64,000 bases of DNA from Cellvibrio sp. pealriver (GCF_001183545.1 NZ_KQ236688.1:2323149-2387148); one strand, 5' to 3'. Counted from the stretch's first letter, positions 9,242 to 18,620 are shown. The notes: generated from the letters alone by a model not told the origin. Translations and numbers: made by a program.

Positions 9242-10843
9242 TTACAAACTTTTTACATATTCTACCAACGCCCAGCGTTCATCTTCAGACAGCTGTGTAC
9301 CATATTCATGCCCCGCATTAGAATTACCCGGCAATTGGGTGTTGAAAAAGCTGGTGTTAGGTGCTTCATGGGATTGATGCCCGACCTTAATTAAATCCAG
9401 CTCTGTATTTCCCACATAAAAAGACACTGGCCGCTGCGCAGCAGGCAGCAGCAAATCATAAATCGTGGGCACAGAACCGTTGTGTAAATAAGGCGCAGAT
9501 GCCCAAACACCGTTAATAGGCCGCGCTTTATAACTGTTATAAACGGTTTGTTGTGGTGGATCATCATTGGAGCGATATTCTTTGAATAACGCTTTTGTTG
9601 TCTGCCAAGGCTGATTCAACAAGGCACCAGTCGCTGCATGCGTCACTAAATCCAATGGCGATGTTTCGGCAGGCAGTTTATCGCCAAACAATACCATCGC
9701 TTTTTCACCTTCCAGAATGCCGCTTTTGACTTTGTGCTGGGTAAAATTTTCTACCATTAGTGGATCAGTCCCTACTTCTTTGTAAGGCGTGAGCACTGCG
9801 CGCAATTTACGTTTTTTATGGGTGGGATCAACATAGGTATGGCACTCAAGACAATGCTGATCGTAGAGTTTTTTTCCTGCAGCGATTTTTGTCTGATCAA
9901 ATCCACCGGCCAATTCTGTTGGCCACTTGGGTGCAACCAATTGATAAAAATCGCGCTGTATGTCACCGAGGTTGCTGATGCGGATCGACGATGGATACGT
10001 CGTTTTATCCTTATGGATACTGACAGTACCGTAAACCGCTAATGCAGTAATCGCATTTTGAAAAAGTGGCCCAGGCTCTTTGTTCGGAGCCGAGGCATTC
10101 CATTGCACAATATTCAGATGGGATGCATCCCATAACACCGGATAGCTTGTCGGTGCATTAGGCATACGAGTGTTTTCTGGCATCGCCAATGCTTCTACCG
10201 CAATCGCATTAAAAATTTGCCCGAATGCGTCGAGGCGACCATGGCCGTAAGGAACATCTGTTGCGTTAACCGCAAAACGTTCTTCAAGTTCGGCAATACG
10301 TTTTTTTATTTGTGCTGTAAGAGTAAGGCTATCAATGTTTTTATCGGCATTGTGTCGCTCATTAATGGCGACTGAAAAACGTGAAAATTTTTCATTGTCA
10401 TTTACAGTGCTTTTAAGCGAAGCCAGAATTTGTTGTTCAAATCCGGTGTAATCAATTAATGCCTGTCCACCATCAATGCGAATGCGCTTGCCATTAATAC
10501 TCACTTGCCCGGTATGGCAAGCTGCGCAGGTCAAGCCAACATAATCGCCATTTTTGCGGTCGCGATCACGCACCACACCCACCGGCAATCCATCGGGGTT
10601 GTAGTCATCTGCAACAGTAGTAATAAAACCCAATGCGCGCATATTGTTATTATCGCGCAATAACCTGGTGCTCCCGGGTTGCTCCAGAGTCATAAACCAA
10701 TCGTACGGAATTATCCTGGAACCAAAAGACGTGAATGAAAGTTGCTGGCGGGTTTTATGGTCCCACCCTTGGTCAAGATACACAGTGTCATCCGCCTGTA
10801 GCGGCATTGCGAATAATAATAACCAAGGAATTATTTTTTTCAT
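9242..10843 (-). CDS. RoxA-like diheme c-type cytochrome, exported
   Basis: A 533-residue protein with an N-terminal signal peptide of about 18 residues (MKK, a leucine-rich core, then LQA-DD). It has two haem c sites, CAACH at 106-110 and CLECH at 331-335. An early YLDQGW motif and PYDWF segment recall the RoxA/RoxB rubber-oxygenase and MauG-like diheme peroxidase branch. Family members act in the periplasm or outside the cell as peroxidases or dioxygenases; the substrate here cannot be read from sequence. The start at 10843 has GGAGG eight bases upstream, whereas the upstream ATG at 10879 lies inside a palindrome. It is monocistronic, between terminators. Confidence 0.8.
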   Translation of the reverse strand: MKKIIPWLLLFAMPLQADDTVYLDQGWDHKTRQQLSFTSFGSRIIPYDWFMTLEQPGSTRLLRDNNNMRALGFITTVADDYNPDGLPVGVVRDRDRKNGDYVGLTCAACHTGQVSINGKRIRIDGGQALIDYTGFEQQILASLKSTVNDNEKFSRFSVAINERHNADKNIDSLTLTAQIKKRIAELEERFAVNATDVPYGHGRLDAFGQIFNAIAVEALAMPENTRMPNAPTSYPVLWDASHLNIVQWNASAPNKEPGPLFQNAITALAVYGTVSIHKDKTTYPSSIRISNLGDIQRDFYQLVAPKWPTELAGGFDQTKIAAGKKLYDQHCLECHTYVDPTHKKRKLRAVLTPYKEVGTDPLMVENFTQHKVKSGILEGEKAMVLFGDKLPAETSPLDLVTHAATGALLNQPWQTTKALFKEYRSNDDPPQQTVYNSYKARPINGVWASAPYLHNGSVPTIYDLLLPAAQRPVSFYVGNTELDLIKVGHQSHEAPNTSFFNTQLPGNSNAGHEYGTQLSEDERWALVEYVKSL

Positions 10844-10862
10844 GCTGCATCCTCCAACATTT

Positions 10863-10902
10863 TTAATGATTAGCTCCATGTCCTATTGGAGCTAACCATT
10901 AA
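10863..10902. promoter_or_regulatory. 16-base inverted repeat upstream of the diheme cytochrome gene
   Basis: TTAATGATTAGCTCCA at 10863-10878 faces TGGAGCTAACCATTAA at 10887-10902, with one mismatch and an 8-base spacer. It ends 20 bases before the cytochrome ATG, so it is either an operator or a hairpin in the 5' leader. Confidence 0.5.
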
Positions 10903-11018
10903 ATTCCGCTGATGAATGCAAATCCTTGCCTGACAACTTTATGTGTAACTGCAATCAGTAAAGACTATAGACGATGAATCTTCATCCGCATATTACCGCG
11001 CCTAACATGTCATCTTGA

Positions 11019-12560
11019 TTAACGCCGCCCGCCCAACAATGAACCCAGAATACCGCGCACAATTTGCCGCCCCAGGTTACTGCCAATAGCACGTGCCGCA
11101 CTTTTGGCAAACGCATCTACCGCTGAATCACGCTTGGCACTGGTGCGCTCTGCTTGTTGCTGTACCCTCTGTTGTTCTTTTTGCTGCTGCGCATATTCTT
11201 TTTGTTGCTGTTTGAATATGTGCTCCTGCTCTGCGCGCAATTGCTCCTGAATTTTTTGTTGCTGCTTCGATTGGGCTTGCTGGGCAACGCGACTTTTTAA
11301 CACCTCATAGGCTGATTCACGATCAATCACCTGATTGTAGATCGCTTTGTAAGGTGAGCGGGCCATCACCTCGTTTCGCTCGTCATCTGTCAACGGGCCA
11401 ATACGTGAAGCGGGTGGCGCAACCATCACGCGTTCAACCGGCGTGGGCGATCCTTTTTCATCAAGTACTGATACCAAAGCTTCACCTATCCCCAACTCGG
11501 TGATAACTGCCTCAGTGGAAAATGCCGGATTAGGCCGGAAGGTTTGTGCTGCAATTTTTACCGCTTGTTGGTCTTTGGGTGTGTACGCACGCAATGCGTG
11601 TTGGATACGATTGCCCAATTGGCCAAGCACTGAATCCGGAATATCGGCGGGGCTTTGCGAAATAAAATAAATGCCTACACCTTTGGAGCGGATTAATCGC
11701 ACCACTTGCTCAATTTTATCGACTAACAATTTCGGCGCTCCGTTAAAAAGCAGATGCGCCTCATCAAAAAAGAATACCAGTTTGGGTTTATCGGCATCGC
11801 CCTGCTCAGGCAAATTTTCAAATAATTCAGAAATCAGCCAGAGCAAAAAAATGGCGTAAAGTTTAGGTTGGTTGACGAGTGTGGTTGCATCCAAAATATT
11901 AACAACACCGGTTCCCTCCAACGTCACTTGCATCAAGTGATTTAAATCCAGTGCAGGCTCACCAAAAAATTGATCAGCGCCTTCTTGTTCCAACATCATT
12001 AACCGGCGCTGGATTGCAGCAATACTGGCTTCACTGATTCCACCGTATTCATCTTCCAGATTTTTGCGCTCATCTTTCATCCAGTTGAGCATGGCTTGCA
12101 AATCTTTCAGATCCAACATCAACATGCCTTGGTCGTCGGCAATTTTAAACGCAGCGTACAGCACACCGGTTTGGGTTTCGTTGAGGTCAAAAAAATTAGC
12201 GAGTAATAAAGGCCCAAAATCTGAAATCGTTGCGCGTACAGGATGGCCTTTTTTTGCGTACAGATCCCAAAAAACACACGGAAATAACCGCTGCTGATAA
12301 TCCGTAATATTCATTAACTGCACGCGCTCATCGACTTTAGCGTGCGGCTTGCCCGCTTTGGCAAGGCCGGATAAATCGCCTTTGATATCCGCCATAAATA
12401 CCGGCACACCCGCTTTGGCAAAACCCTCCGCGAGCACTTGTAAACTAACTGTTTTACCGGTACCGGTTGCCCCCGCAATCAACCCATGGCGATTCGCCAT
12501 ACGCAAATTCAACTGCGCATGTTGCTGCCCATTTCCACCAATAAGAAAGTAGTTACTCAT
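11019..12560 (-). CDS. yjgR: YjgR/DUF853 HerA-like ATPase
   Basis: A 513-residue cytosolic P-loop ATPase. It has Walker A GATGTGKT near residue 30 and a Walker B block ending FFDEAHLLF in the middle. A long Q-, E- and K-rich coiled coil follows at about residues 425-475, then a basic, glycine-rich tail. This is the DUF853 layout of E. coli YjgR, a relative of the HerA/FtsK translocases whose function is unsettled. The ATG at 12560 is preceded by AGGA at suitable spacing; an in-frame ATG at 12614 would add 18 cysteine-containing residues with no family support. It is followed leftward by a 140-base leader region of the cytochrome gene. Confidence 0.85.
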   Translation of the reverse strand: MSNYFLIGGNGQQHAQLNLRMANRHGLIAGATGTGKTVSLQVLAEGFAKAGVPVFMADIKGDLSGLAKAGKPHAKVDERVQLMNITDYQQRLFPCVFWDLYAKKGHPVRATISDFGPLLLANFFDLNETQTGVLYAAFKIADDQGMLMLDLKDLQAMLNWMKDERKNLEDEYGGISEASIAAIQRRLMMLEQEGADQFFGEPALDLNHLMQVTLEGTGVVNILDATTLVNQPKLYAIFLLWLISELFENLPEQGDADKPKLVFFFDEAHLLFNGAPKLLVDKIEQVVRLIRSKGVGIYFISQSPADIPDSVLGQLGNRIQHALRAYTPKDQQAVKIAAQTFRPNPAFSTEAVITELGIGEALVSVLDEKGSPTPVERVMVAPPASRIGPLTDDERNEVMARSPYKAIYNQVIDRESAYEVLKSRVAQQAQSKQQQKIQEQLRAEQEHIFKQQQKEYAQQQKEQQRVQQQAERTSAKRDSAVDAFAKSAARAIGSNLGRQIVRGILGSLLGGRR

Positions 12561-12634
12561 AATACATCCTGAAAATAATGTTTGTTTATACGAACAACAA
12601 CTCAAAAAACCCACACGCCTACATCAACCTGAAA

Positions 12635-13255
12635 TCACCGCTGCTGGAATTCTGCAAACACTTCAATATCAACTGCATCACCCACAGCAGGAATTAAATA
12701 ATCGATACCAAAGACTGAACGGTTAAAGCGGCTAACAGCAGAAAAGCCCAAAGTGTAAAAGCCTGTCAGGATATTATCAGCGCCGCCGTTAAAGGTAACA
12801 ACAAGCTCAATAGGGGCTGTCTTGCCATGCAAAGTTAACTCGCCGGTGAATATCGCTGAGTTTTGGTCAATTAATTTCACACTTACGGTTTTAAAAAATG
12901 CTTGCGGATATTTTTCTGCATCAAACCAACGGGAGCTACGCAAGGTAGCTTCAAGATCGGGATTATTTACATCAATGCTGGCAACATCAATTATTGCCGA
13001 CAATTTCGCTGCCGCAATATTAGCGGGATCAAATTCCAAAGTTGCATCCACTTTATTGAATCGTCCGACAAAAGTAGACAACCCCATGTGATTAATTTTA
13101 AACAGCACTGCAACATGAGTTTGGTCAAGCGTATAGGAACCCTTTTCCAGCTGAAATATGCCGGTTTTTACCTGCGGCTTAATCAATATTCCGCAACTCG
13201 TTAACAACGCGCTGACACAAAAAATCATAATGATCGGGATCAAACCACTTCGCAT
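12635..13255 (-). CDS. YceI-family lipoprotein
   Basis: A 206-residue protein with a signal peptide and lipobox (LLTSC near residue 21), so it should be lipid-anchored in the envelope. The mature part shows YceI features: TLDQTHVAVLFKINHMG, the DVASIDVNNPD segment, the RSSRWFDAEKYP motif and a final eight-strand beta-barrel pattern. YceI proteins are lipocalin-like and bind isoprenoid or fatty amphiphiles. The ATG at 13255 has GGAG nine bases upstream and is preferred over 13270. The exonuclease gene stops 30 bases upstream on the same strand, so the two may be co-transcribed. Confidence 0.85.
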   Translation of the reverse strand: MRSGLIPIIMIFCVSALLTSCGILIKPQVKTGIFQLEKGSYTLDQTHVAVLFKINHMGLSTFVGRFNKVDATLEFDPANIAAAKLSAIIDVASIDVNNPDLEATLRSSRWFDAEKYPQAFFKTVSVKLIDQNSAIFTGELTLHGKTAPIELVVTFNGGADNILTGFYTLGFSAVSRFNRSVFGIDYLIPAVGDAVDIEVFAEFQQR

Positions 13256-13285
13256 GGCATTTAACTCCATTATGTCAAATTACGA

Positions 13286-13936
13286 TCAGGCTATTGCAGA
13301 TTTCACTTGTTGTTGCGCATAAAGTTGTTTGAGCTGATGCTTGGGCGTTTTTGTCAACGTATGCATAAACCCAAACGAAAGTGTTTCGATATTGTGATGC
13401 TCACGTAATTCATCGAGCATGCTTAACCATAAATGCGCCGTGACTTCCGCATCGGCCAATGCACGGTGATAGATGCCGTCATTGGGTAAATTTTTATACT
13501 GTGCCAAGGTTGCCAGTTGGTGATTGGGGGCCAGTTGAAAAATACGGCGAGCAGCCAACAAACTACAAGCTATTCCGCCAGAAAAGTATTTTTTAATGCG
13601 CCGGAATTCTGCACGCAAAAATCGCTCATCAAAACTGGCATTGTGTGCTACCAAATTATGCCCAGCGATAAATTCATAAAAATCTGCCATTACCACGGCA
13701 TTATTGCGCGCGTCTTTCACCATGGCATTAGTGATTCCGGTGAGATTTTCAATAAATAATGGAATGCGTATTCCGGGGTTCATCACTTGCTGAAAACGGT
13801 CAGTAATTTTGCCGTTCTCAATTAACACAGCGCCAATTTCTATCGCCCTGTCACCCATATCGGGCGAGAGGCCTGTGGTTTCAAAGTCAAACACAACCAA
13901 GTGATCGGCTGATTTCTGTTGCACATCCATCACCAT
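13286..13936 (-). CDS. DnaQ-like DEDDh 3'-5' exonuclease
   Basis: A 216-residue exonuclease. The ExoI motif is FDFETTGL near residue 16, ExoII is in the HNASFDERF segment near residue 93-101, and ExoIII is HRALADAEVT around residue 157-166. The active site would hold two magnesium ions and remove 3'-terminal nucleotides. Family members include the DNA polymerase III epsilon subunit and PolC-type proofreading domains; this stand-alone copy lacks the epsilon clamp-binding and polymerase-contact tail, so it is probably an accessory exonuclease. A strong terminator lies upstream, between it and the end of minE. Confidence 0.85.
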   Translation of the reverse strand: MVMDVQQKSADHLVVFDFETTGLSPDMGDRAIEIGAVLIENGKITDRFQQVMNPGIRIPLFIENLTGITNAMVKDARNNAVVMADFYEFIAGHNLVAHNASFDERFLRAEFRRIKKYFSGGIACSLLAARRIFQLAPNHQLATLAQYKNLPNDGIYHRALADAEVTAHLWLSMLDELREHHNIETLSFGFMHTLTKTPKHQLKQLYAQQQVKSAIA

Positions 13937-13989
13937 AAGTGGGGTTCACTATGCCTGTTTATTTAGGTCTACGAAAATACACCAGAAAA

Positions 13990-14023
13990 AAAGGGATGCA
14001 CTGACAAGCCAGTGCATCCCTTT
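13990..14023. terminator. Terminator at the end of the min operon
   Basis: AAAGGGATGCACTG (13990-14003) pairs with CAGTGCATCCCTTT (14010-14023) around a six-base loop. It lies 40 bases past the minE stop. Confidence 0.88.
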
Positions 14024-14062
14024 ATATTCTCTTCTCGCTGCAACATAACCGCAGCACCGCGA

Positions 14063-14320
14063 TTAATCCGGAAGAGTAATATTCAATTCCAACACCGAAC
14101 AGTTGTCGGAATTATCGAGATTGACCGTTACCTGATCTGACTCGATGTGAATATATTTACGGATCACCGCAATAATTTCCTGCTGCATTTGCGGCAAAAA
14201 ATCCGGTTGGTTCAAATTGCGCTTGGTTCGCTCATGCGCAACGATAATTTGCAAACGCTCTTTGGCCACAGAGGCCGACGAGGGCGCGCGTTTTTTCATT
14301 AAAAAATCCAGAATGCTCAC
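14063..14320 (-). CDS. minE: Cell division topological specificity factor MinE
   Basis: An 85-residue protein of normal MinE length. It has an N-terminal membrane-targeting segment ([11 protein letters not shown]) and an anti-MinCD helix containing [14 protein letters not shown], then a C-terminal dimerisation domain ending in strands. MinE stimulates MinD ATP hydrolysis and drives the pole-to-pole oscillation that confines the inhibitor MinC to the poles. It is the last gene of minC-minD-minE, three bases after minD, so translation is probably coupled. A terminator follows. Confidence 0.97.
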   Translation of the reverse strand: MSILDFLMKKRAPSSASVAKERLQIIVAHERTKRNLNQPDFLPQMQQEIIAVIRKYIHIESDQVTVNLDNSDNCSVLELNITLPD

Positions 14321-14323
14321 GGC

Positions 14324-15133
14324 TTACACCCCCAGCAATCGTTTCAGGAAACTTTTCTTCTCCGCCTCAAGGAAGCGATGAGGAATATCTTTACCGAGCA
14401 AACGATCAACCGCATCGTTATACGCTTGGCCTGCCTGTGTTGCCTCATCAAGAATTACTGGTGCACCTTGGTTAGAGGCTTTTAATACCGCTTCTGATTC
14501 AGGAATGACACCCAACAACGGAATTGCCAGAATTTCTTCTACATCATTTACGCTAAGCATTTCACCCGCCTCAACACGGGTTGGATTGTAGCGGGTCAAC
14601 AACAAGTGTTCTTTGATTGGCTCCAGACCTTGTTCAGCACGACGGGATTTGCTTTGCAAAATACCGAGGATGCGATCCGAGTCGCGTACCGATGATACCT
14701 CAGGGTTGGTCACTACAATCGCAATGTCCGCAAAGTACAATGCCATCAATGCGCCTTGCTCAATACCAGCAGGTGAATCACACACAATGTATTCAAAATC
14801 TTTAGCAAGTTCATTAATAACCGCTTCAACACCTTCGCGCGTCAATGCATCTTTATCACGGGTTTGCGATGCAGGCAGTATGTACAAACCTTCGGTACGC
14901 TTGTCTTTAATCAGGGATTGGTTAAGCGTGGATTCCCCTTTGATCACATTTACAAAATCGTACACCACACGGCGCTCACACCCCATGATCAGGTCCAGAT
15001 TACGCAGACCCACATCAAAATCAATCACGACTGTTTTATGTCCGCGCATAGCTAATCCAGTACTGATTGCTGCGCTGGATGTGGTTTTGCCCACACCGCC
15101 TTTACCTGATGTAACAACGATAATCTTGGCCAA
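14324..15133 (-). CDS. minD: Septum site-determining ATPase MinD
   Basis: A 269-residue deviant Walker ATPase. The deviant P-loop GKGGVGKTT is at residues 10-18, and the C-terminal amphipathic membrane-targeting helix ends in LKRLLGV. MinD binds membrane when loaded with ATP, recruits MinC and is released by MinE. The start is taken as TTG at 15133: AGGAG sits seven bases upstream and the protein then begins like E. coli MinD. A second TTG at 15157 would add eight residues but falls upstream of that ribosome site. It overlaps no neighbour; minE follows at once. Confidence 0.97.
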   Translation of the reverse strand: MAKIIVVTSGKGGVGKTTSSAAISTGLAMRGHKTVVIDFDVGLRNLDLIMGCERRVVYDFVNVIKGESTLNQSLIKDKRTEGLYILPASQTRDKDALTREGVEAVINELAKDFEYIVCDSPAGIEQGALMALYFADIAIVVTNPEVSSVRDSDRILGILQSKSRRAEQGLEPIKEHLLLTRYNPTRVEAGEMLSVNDVEEILAIPLLGVIPESEAVLKASNQGAPVILDEATQAGQAYNDAVDRLLGKDIPHRFLEAEKKSFLKRLLGV

Positions 15134-15228
15134 GGGAAGGCTCCTGTTTGTATTCAATGTCTAATTAAGAAAATGGTTTTAAACGAAAATAAAAATCGAA
15201 CGGATTAAATGCGTTAACAAAAAAGCAT

Positions 15229-15999
15229 TTAACTATTTACCAGCGCTTCAACAATCACTTTTTCTCCGTTAAGAGAAACTTGCACCGGTTTTTTTAATAA
15301 TTCTTTTGGCAGTGAATCCTGCAATACAAAATTGCCTGCAACAGAAACCAACTCTGCTTCCATTTGCTGGCAAAAAATACGGGCGCTTTCATCGCCTTTT
15401 ACACCTGCCAGTGCACGCCCACGCAAGGTGCCGTAAATATGGATATGGCCATCGGCCAATACTTCTGCACCTTCACTAACTTGCGCAAGTACAATCAGGT
15501 CGGCACCTTCGGCGTAAATTTGTTGACCGGAACGCACAGGGCGAGTGACTACCTTGCTTTGACGCTGTACCAAACGCTCTTCGATTACTGTCTCAACTAC
15601 GGTTTCAACAACCGTTTCTACCACCCGTTCCACAACCGGTTCAGTTGGCTTTGCCACCTCGGCTTTTGGCAGCTTGAGCGCTCGTTCGCTGGGGGTTGGC
15701 AGTACTGCCAACCCGGTCTTGTTAACCGCCGCTAACAATACCTCAGGTACGCCGCTAAAACCTAGTGGTTGTAAATCCAGCTCGCGACAAATGGCAAGTA
15801 AATCCGCAGGCTTTTTCAAGCTTTCGGGGTTTTCAAGGCGATCCAGATTGATCAGCACAGGTGAATTGTTAAAAAACTGCGGTGCCTGAACAATCTTCTC
15901 TTTCAACTCGGCCAACAGGCTCTTGGGCTCATAACGCACAATCGCCAGTACCACCACGGTAACGGCACTGCCTTTTAACTGAAAATTCACATCGATCAT
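15229..15999 (-). CDS. minC: Septum site-determining protein MinC
   Basis: A 256-residue FtsZ inhibitor. The N-terminal domain (about residues 1-105) inhibits FtsZ polymerisation. The C-terminal beta-helix (about 155-256) carries the conserved IHIYGTLRGRALAG motif that binds MinD and bundles FtsZ. Between them the linker is unusual: about residues 120-145 contain several repeats of the tetrapeptide VVET, encoded by a 12-base tandem repeat. The gene is first in the min operon, 95 bases ahead of minD. The leader upstream (16000-16206) showed no recognised element. Confidence 0.96.
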   Translation of the reverse strand: MIDVNFQLKGSAVTVVVLAIVRYEPKSLLAELKEKIVQAPQFFNNSPVLINLDRLENPESLKKPADLLAICRELDLQPLGFSGVPEVLLAAVNKTGLAVLPTPSERALKLPKAEVAKPTEPVVERVVETVVETVVETVIEERLVQRQSKVVTRPVRSGQQIYAEGADLIVLAQVSEGAEVLADGHIHIYGTLRGRALAGVKGDESARIFCQQMEAELVSVAGNFVLQDSLPKELLKKPVQVSLNGEKVIVEALVNS

Positions 16000-16230
16000 G
16001 CGTGGCTCGCTTATTGGGCTCGGCTGTGGGATAAATCCCGGAGGGCATTTTTCACGAAAGTGCGCATTATCGGGGTGCCACCTGATTAGTCAAGCAAGGT
16101 ATGCACTTTGATATTTATGTGGCTCGCATACAGTTCAGCTCGCGTTAAGCGCAACACTCCTATAAAGAATCCATACCTGTACCTGCGCCCTCATTGAGGG
16201 TAATTATTGGCTAACCCAGCGAGCGCTATC

Positions 16231-17763
16231 ATGAACAGCCGCATACTCCACAAGCCCGGTAAACTTGCATTGACCATCAGCCTTTTATTGCCGTTGTTGG
16301 TTGGCTGCACGACCAGCCAGGCGGTAGACCAACCGGGCTACAGTGCGAGTGCAGCGCAAACGAATTTCAGTGAAGCCCAAGTGGATGCACTGCTCGCCCC
16401 TATCGCCCTCTACCCGGATACCGTTTTATCCCATGTGCTTATCGCCTCTACTTACCCTCTGGAAGTAGTGGAAGCCGACCGCTGGGCGCGCAACAACAGC
16501 CGCTTGAAAGGGGATGATGCTGTCTCGGCCGTCGATGGGAAAGACTGGGACCCCAGCGTCAAGGCGCTGGTCGCCTTCCCTGACATTCTGAAACGTATGA
16601 GTGATGATCTGGATTGGACCCAGCAGTTGGGCGATGCTTTCCTCGCCGATGAAGAAGGCGTTATGGATAGCATCCAAAAACTGCGCAACCGCGCTTATGC
16701 CTCGGGTAACCTCGACAAAGTCGAGCATGTACGGGTGATACGCGAAGAAAAAACCATTGTGATTGAGCCATCGGTTGAGCGTGTTGTGTATGTGCCCGCC
16801 TACGATACCCGCGTGGTCTATGGCAACTGGTGGTGGCCGGATTACCCGCCCGTGTACTGGCATTACCCGAGCAGTTATGTGTTTGTGTCAGGGTTTTATT
16901 GGGGGCCTCGGGTATATATCGGCCCAAGCTTTTACTTCAGCGGCTGCCATTGGCGCGACCGCCGTGTTGTGGTGATTGATCGCCATCACCATCACGGCCA
17001 CCGTTTTTACGATAGCCGCAGCGTTGTGCGCTACAGCCACGCCAAACACTGGCATCACAATCCGGTTCACAGACGCGGTGTTGCCTACTACGACAACCAC
17101 ACCCGTGAACGCTTCCATAGCCCGCGCGAAAGCTATCGCGACTCGCGTGATTATCGCGCCAACCTGCGCAACGATTTTCAGGGCGGTGAGCGCGGACGTG
17201 CAATCGAACCCAACCGTGCACGCGACCAACGTCAGGGGCGCGACGAACAATTCCAGCAACGCCTGCAGCGCAATCAAGCGGGGCAAATACAAACGACAAC
17301 CAACCGCGACCGTGCTGGGCAACATCAACAGTGGCGCGAGCAATCCCGGACAGAGCAACCCCGTGCAGAGCAGCTGCGTGAGCGGATGAACAGCCGTGAA
17401 GGTCGCCAGATTGACCGGACGGTATCACCTCGTACCCAGATGCAATCGCCGGAGCGCGCTGAGCGGATTGAAAGTCCAAGAGCCCAAAGAATGGAGCGCA
17501 CCACCAACACTGAGCGAGATCGCACTATCAATCAACCTCGCTACGAGCGCCCGCAAGCAGAGCAAAGAATTGAGCGGCGCGAGACATTGCGCATGGAACG
17601 CCCTGAACGGCTGGAAAGACAGGAACGAACAGAGAGAGCGGAACGACTAGAAAGACCGGAACGAGTAGAAAGGCCAGAGCGTATCGAGCGTTTTCAACGG
17701 GAAGAGCGCCCCAGCCCACGCAGCAATGAGCGCAGCGAAGTACGCGGTGGCCGCGAACGCTAA
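16231..17763 (+). CDS. DUF3300 lipoprotein with long Arg/Glu-rich tail
   Basis: A 510-residue envelope protein. A signal peptide ends in a lipobox (LLVGC), and residues about 45-200 form the DUF3300 domain (LLAPIALYPDTVLSHVL, then the ADRWARNN and KALVAFPDIL blocks). A tryptophan-, tyrosine- and proline-rich patch and a histidine run follow. From about residue 290 onward the sequence is low-complexity, dominated by R, E, Q and P, with degenerate repeats such as ERPERVERPERIER. DUF3300 has no known function. The high charge suggests binding of an anionic polymer or an intrinsically disordered stalk. The ATG at 16231 is preferred to a TTG at 16207. Confidence 0.8.
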   Translation: MNSRILHKPGKLALTISLLLPLLVGCTTSQAVDQPGYSASAAQTNFSEAQVDALLAPIALYPDTVLSHVLIASTYPLEVVEADRWARNNSRLKGDDAVSAVDGKDWDPSVKALVAFPDILKRMSDDLDWTQQLGDAFLADEEGVMDSIQKLRNRAYASGNLDKVEHVRVIREEKTIVIEPSVERVVYVPAYDTRVVYGNWWWPDYPPVYWHYPSSYVFVSGFYWGPRVYIGPSFYFSGCHWRDRRVVVIDRHHHHGHRFYDSRSVVRYSHAKHWHHNPVHRRGVAYYDNHTRERFHSPRESYRDSRDYRANLRNDFQGGERGRAIEPNRARDQRQGRDEQFQQRLQRNQAGQIQTTTNRDRAGQHQQWREQSRTEQPRAEQLRERMNSREGRQIDRTVSPRTQMQSPERAERIESPRAQRMERTTNTERDRTINQPRYERPQAEQRIERRETLRMERPERLERQERTERAERLERPERVERPERIERFQREERPSPRSNERSEVRGGRER

Positions 17764-17792
17764 TCGCATAATCGCTTGATTTGAGAAGACAC

Positions 17793-17829
17793 TTATAGCC
17801 CCGCGCCGGAATCCAACGCGGGGCTATAA
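17793..17829. terminator. Hairpin terminator after the DUF3300 gene
   Basis: TTATAGCCCCGCG (17793-17805) is the perfect complement of CGCGGGGCTATAA (17817-17829), with an 11-base loop. No T-run follows, so it may act as a weak terminator or 3' stabiliser. Confidence 0.6.
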
Positions 17830-17950
17830 CTTATCGATAGCAATGCAATCGCCCAAATCCCTGTGCACGGCCACAGCAAACTTTTATACTACTGCAATAT
17901 TCATTCACTAGACTGCAAGTCCTGACCGTATTACGAGCCCATAGTTGTTT

Positions 17951-18517
17951 ATGCAGAAAATCGCATCCCTCTCGCGTATTGCCACCTTAATAATCCTGAT
18001 GTCCGGCTTATTAGCTTGTAGCACTACAAGCAATAAAATTGCCCGTGAGGCCGATAGTTGGCCGCAAGGCATGCCGTCACGTGCGTACTTTGTAAAAGTA
18101 TACGAGGCTGACAAAGCCAACAAAGACATCCAGACCCAGGAGGAATACCTCACCTGGATCGTGCGTTTTTACAATGGCTGGGAACTGTATCGCCGCGGCT
18201 GGATTAAGATGACCGACGAGCTGGTTGCGCAAGTCGATGACCCACGTCAGGTCAAAGAAATCAAATTCAAGATCGACCGTATAGGCAGACTTGTCTCTGG
18301 TGAGTGGGCAAAAAAATCCGATACCCGCACCATTTATCTGCGCCACGTATCTATTTGGGGTAACGCATTATTGGAATCGCTCGACCGCAATCAAGCGCTT
18401 CCACTTATCAACCGTGTCAATCAGGATGTCGATGATTTACTCGCACACAAAATTAACGCCGATGTTATTACCGCCGAGCGTTATTTTCCACCAGATGAAA
18501 ACGATCCATTTTTGTAA
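17951..18517 (+). CDS. Hypothetical lipoprotein
   Basis: A 188-residue protein with a signal peptide and lipobox (GLLAC near residue 23), so it is probably an outer-membrane or periplasmic lipoprotein. The mature part is mixed helical, with a tryptophan-rich middle (WIVRFYNGWELYRRGW) and no motif I recognise. The start at ATG 17951 gives the shortest good signal peptide; a TTG at 17945 adds two residues. Convergent with the M50 protease gene, from which a strong terminator separates it. Function unknown. Confidence 0.7.
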   Translation: MQKIASLSRIATLIILMSGLLACSTTSNKIAREADSWPQGMPSRAYFVKVYEADKANKDIQTQEEYLTWIVRFYNGWELYRRGWIKMTDELVAQVDDPRQVKEIKFKIDRIGRLVSGEWAKKSDTRTIYLRHVSIWGNALLESLDRNQALPLINRVNQDVDDLLAHKINADVITAERYFPPDENDPFL

Positions 18518-18563
18518 CAATCTATTTTTTTAACAATTTCGTTCCTACAATATCAACGCTTAA

Positions 18564-18600
18564 AAAAATCCCCGGTCGATTTACATCGCCGGGGATTTTT
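18564..18600. terminator. Bidirectional terminator between the lipoprotein and M50 genes
   Basis: AAAAATCCCCGG pairs with CCGGGGATTTTT, extended by CGAT and ATCG near the loop. The hairpin sits between two convergent genes. Confidence 0.9.
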
Positions 18601-18620
18601 CATTAATACCTGCAAAAATT

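Noticed and set aside
16888-17479. Two antisense frames across the DUF3300 gene
   Set aside because: They come from the GC-rich low-complexity coding of the plus-strand gene and have no start signal or family features.
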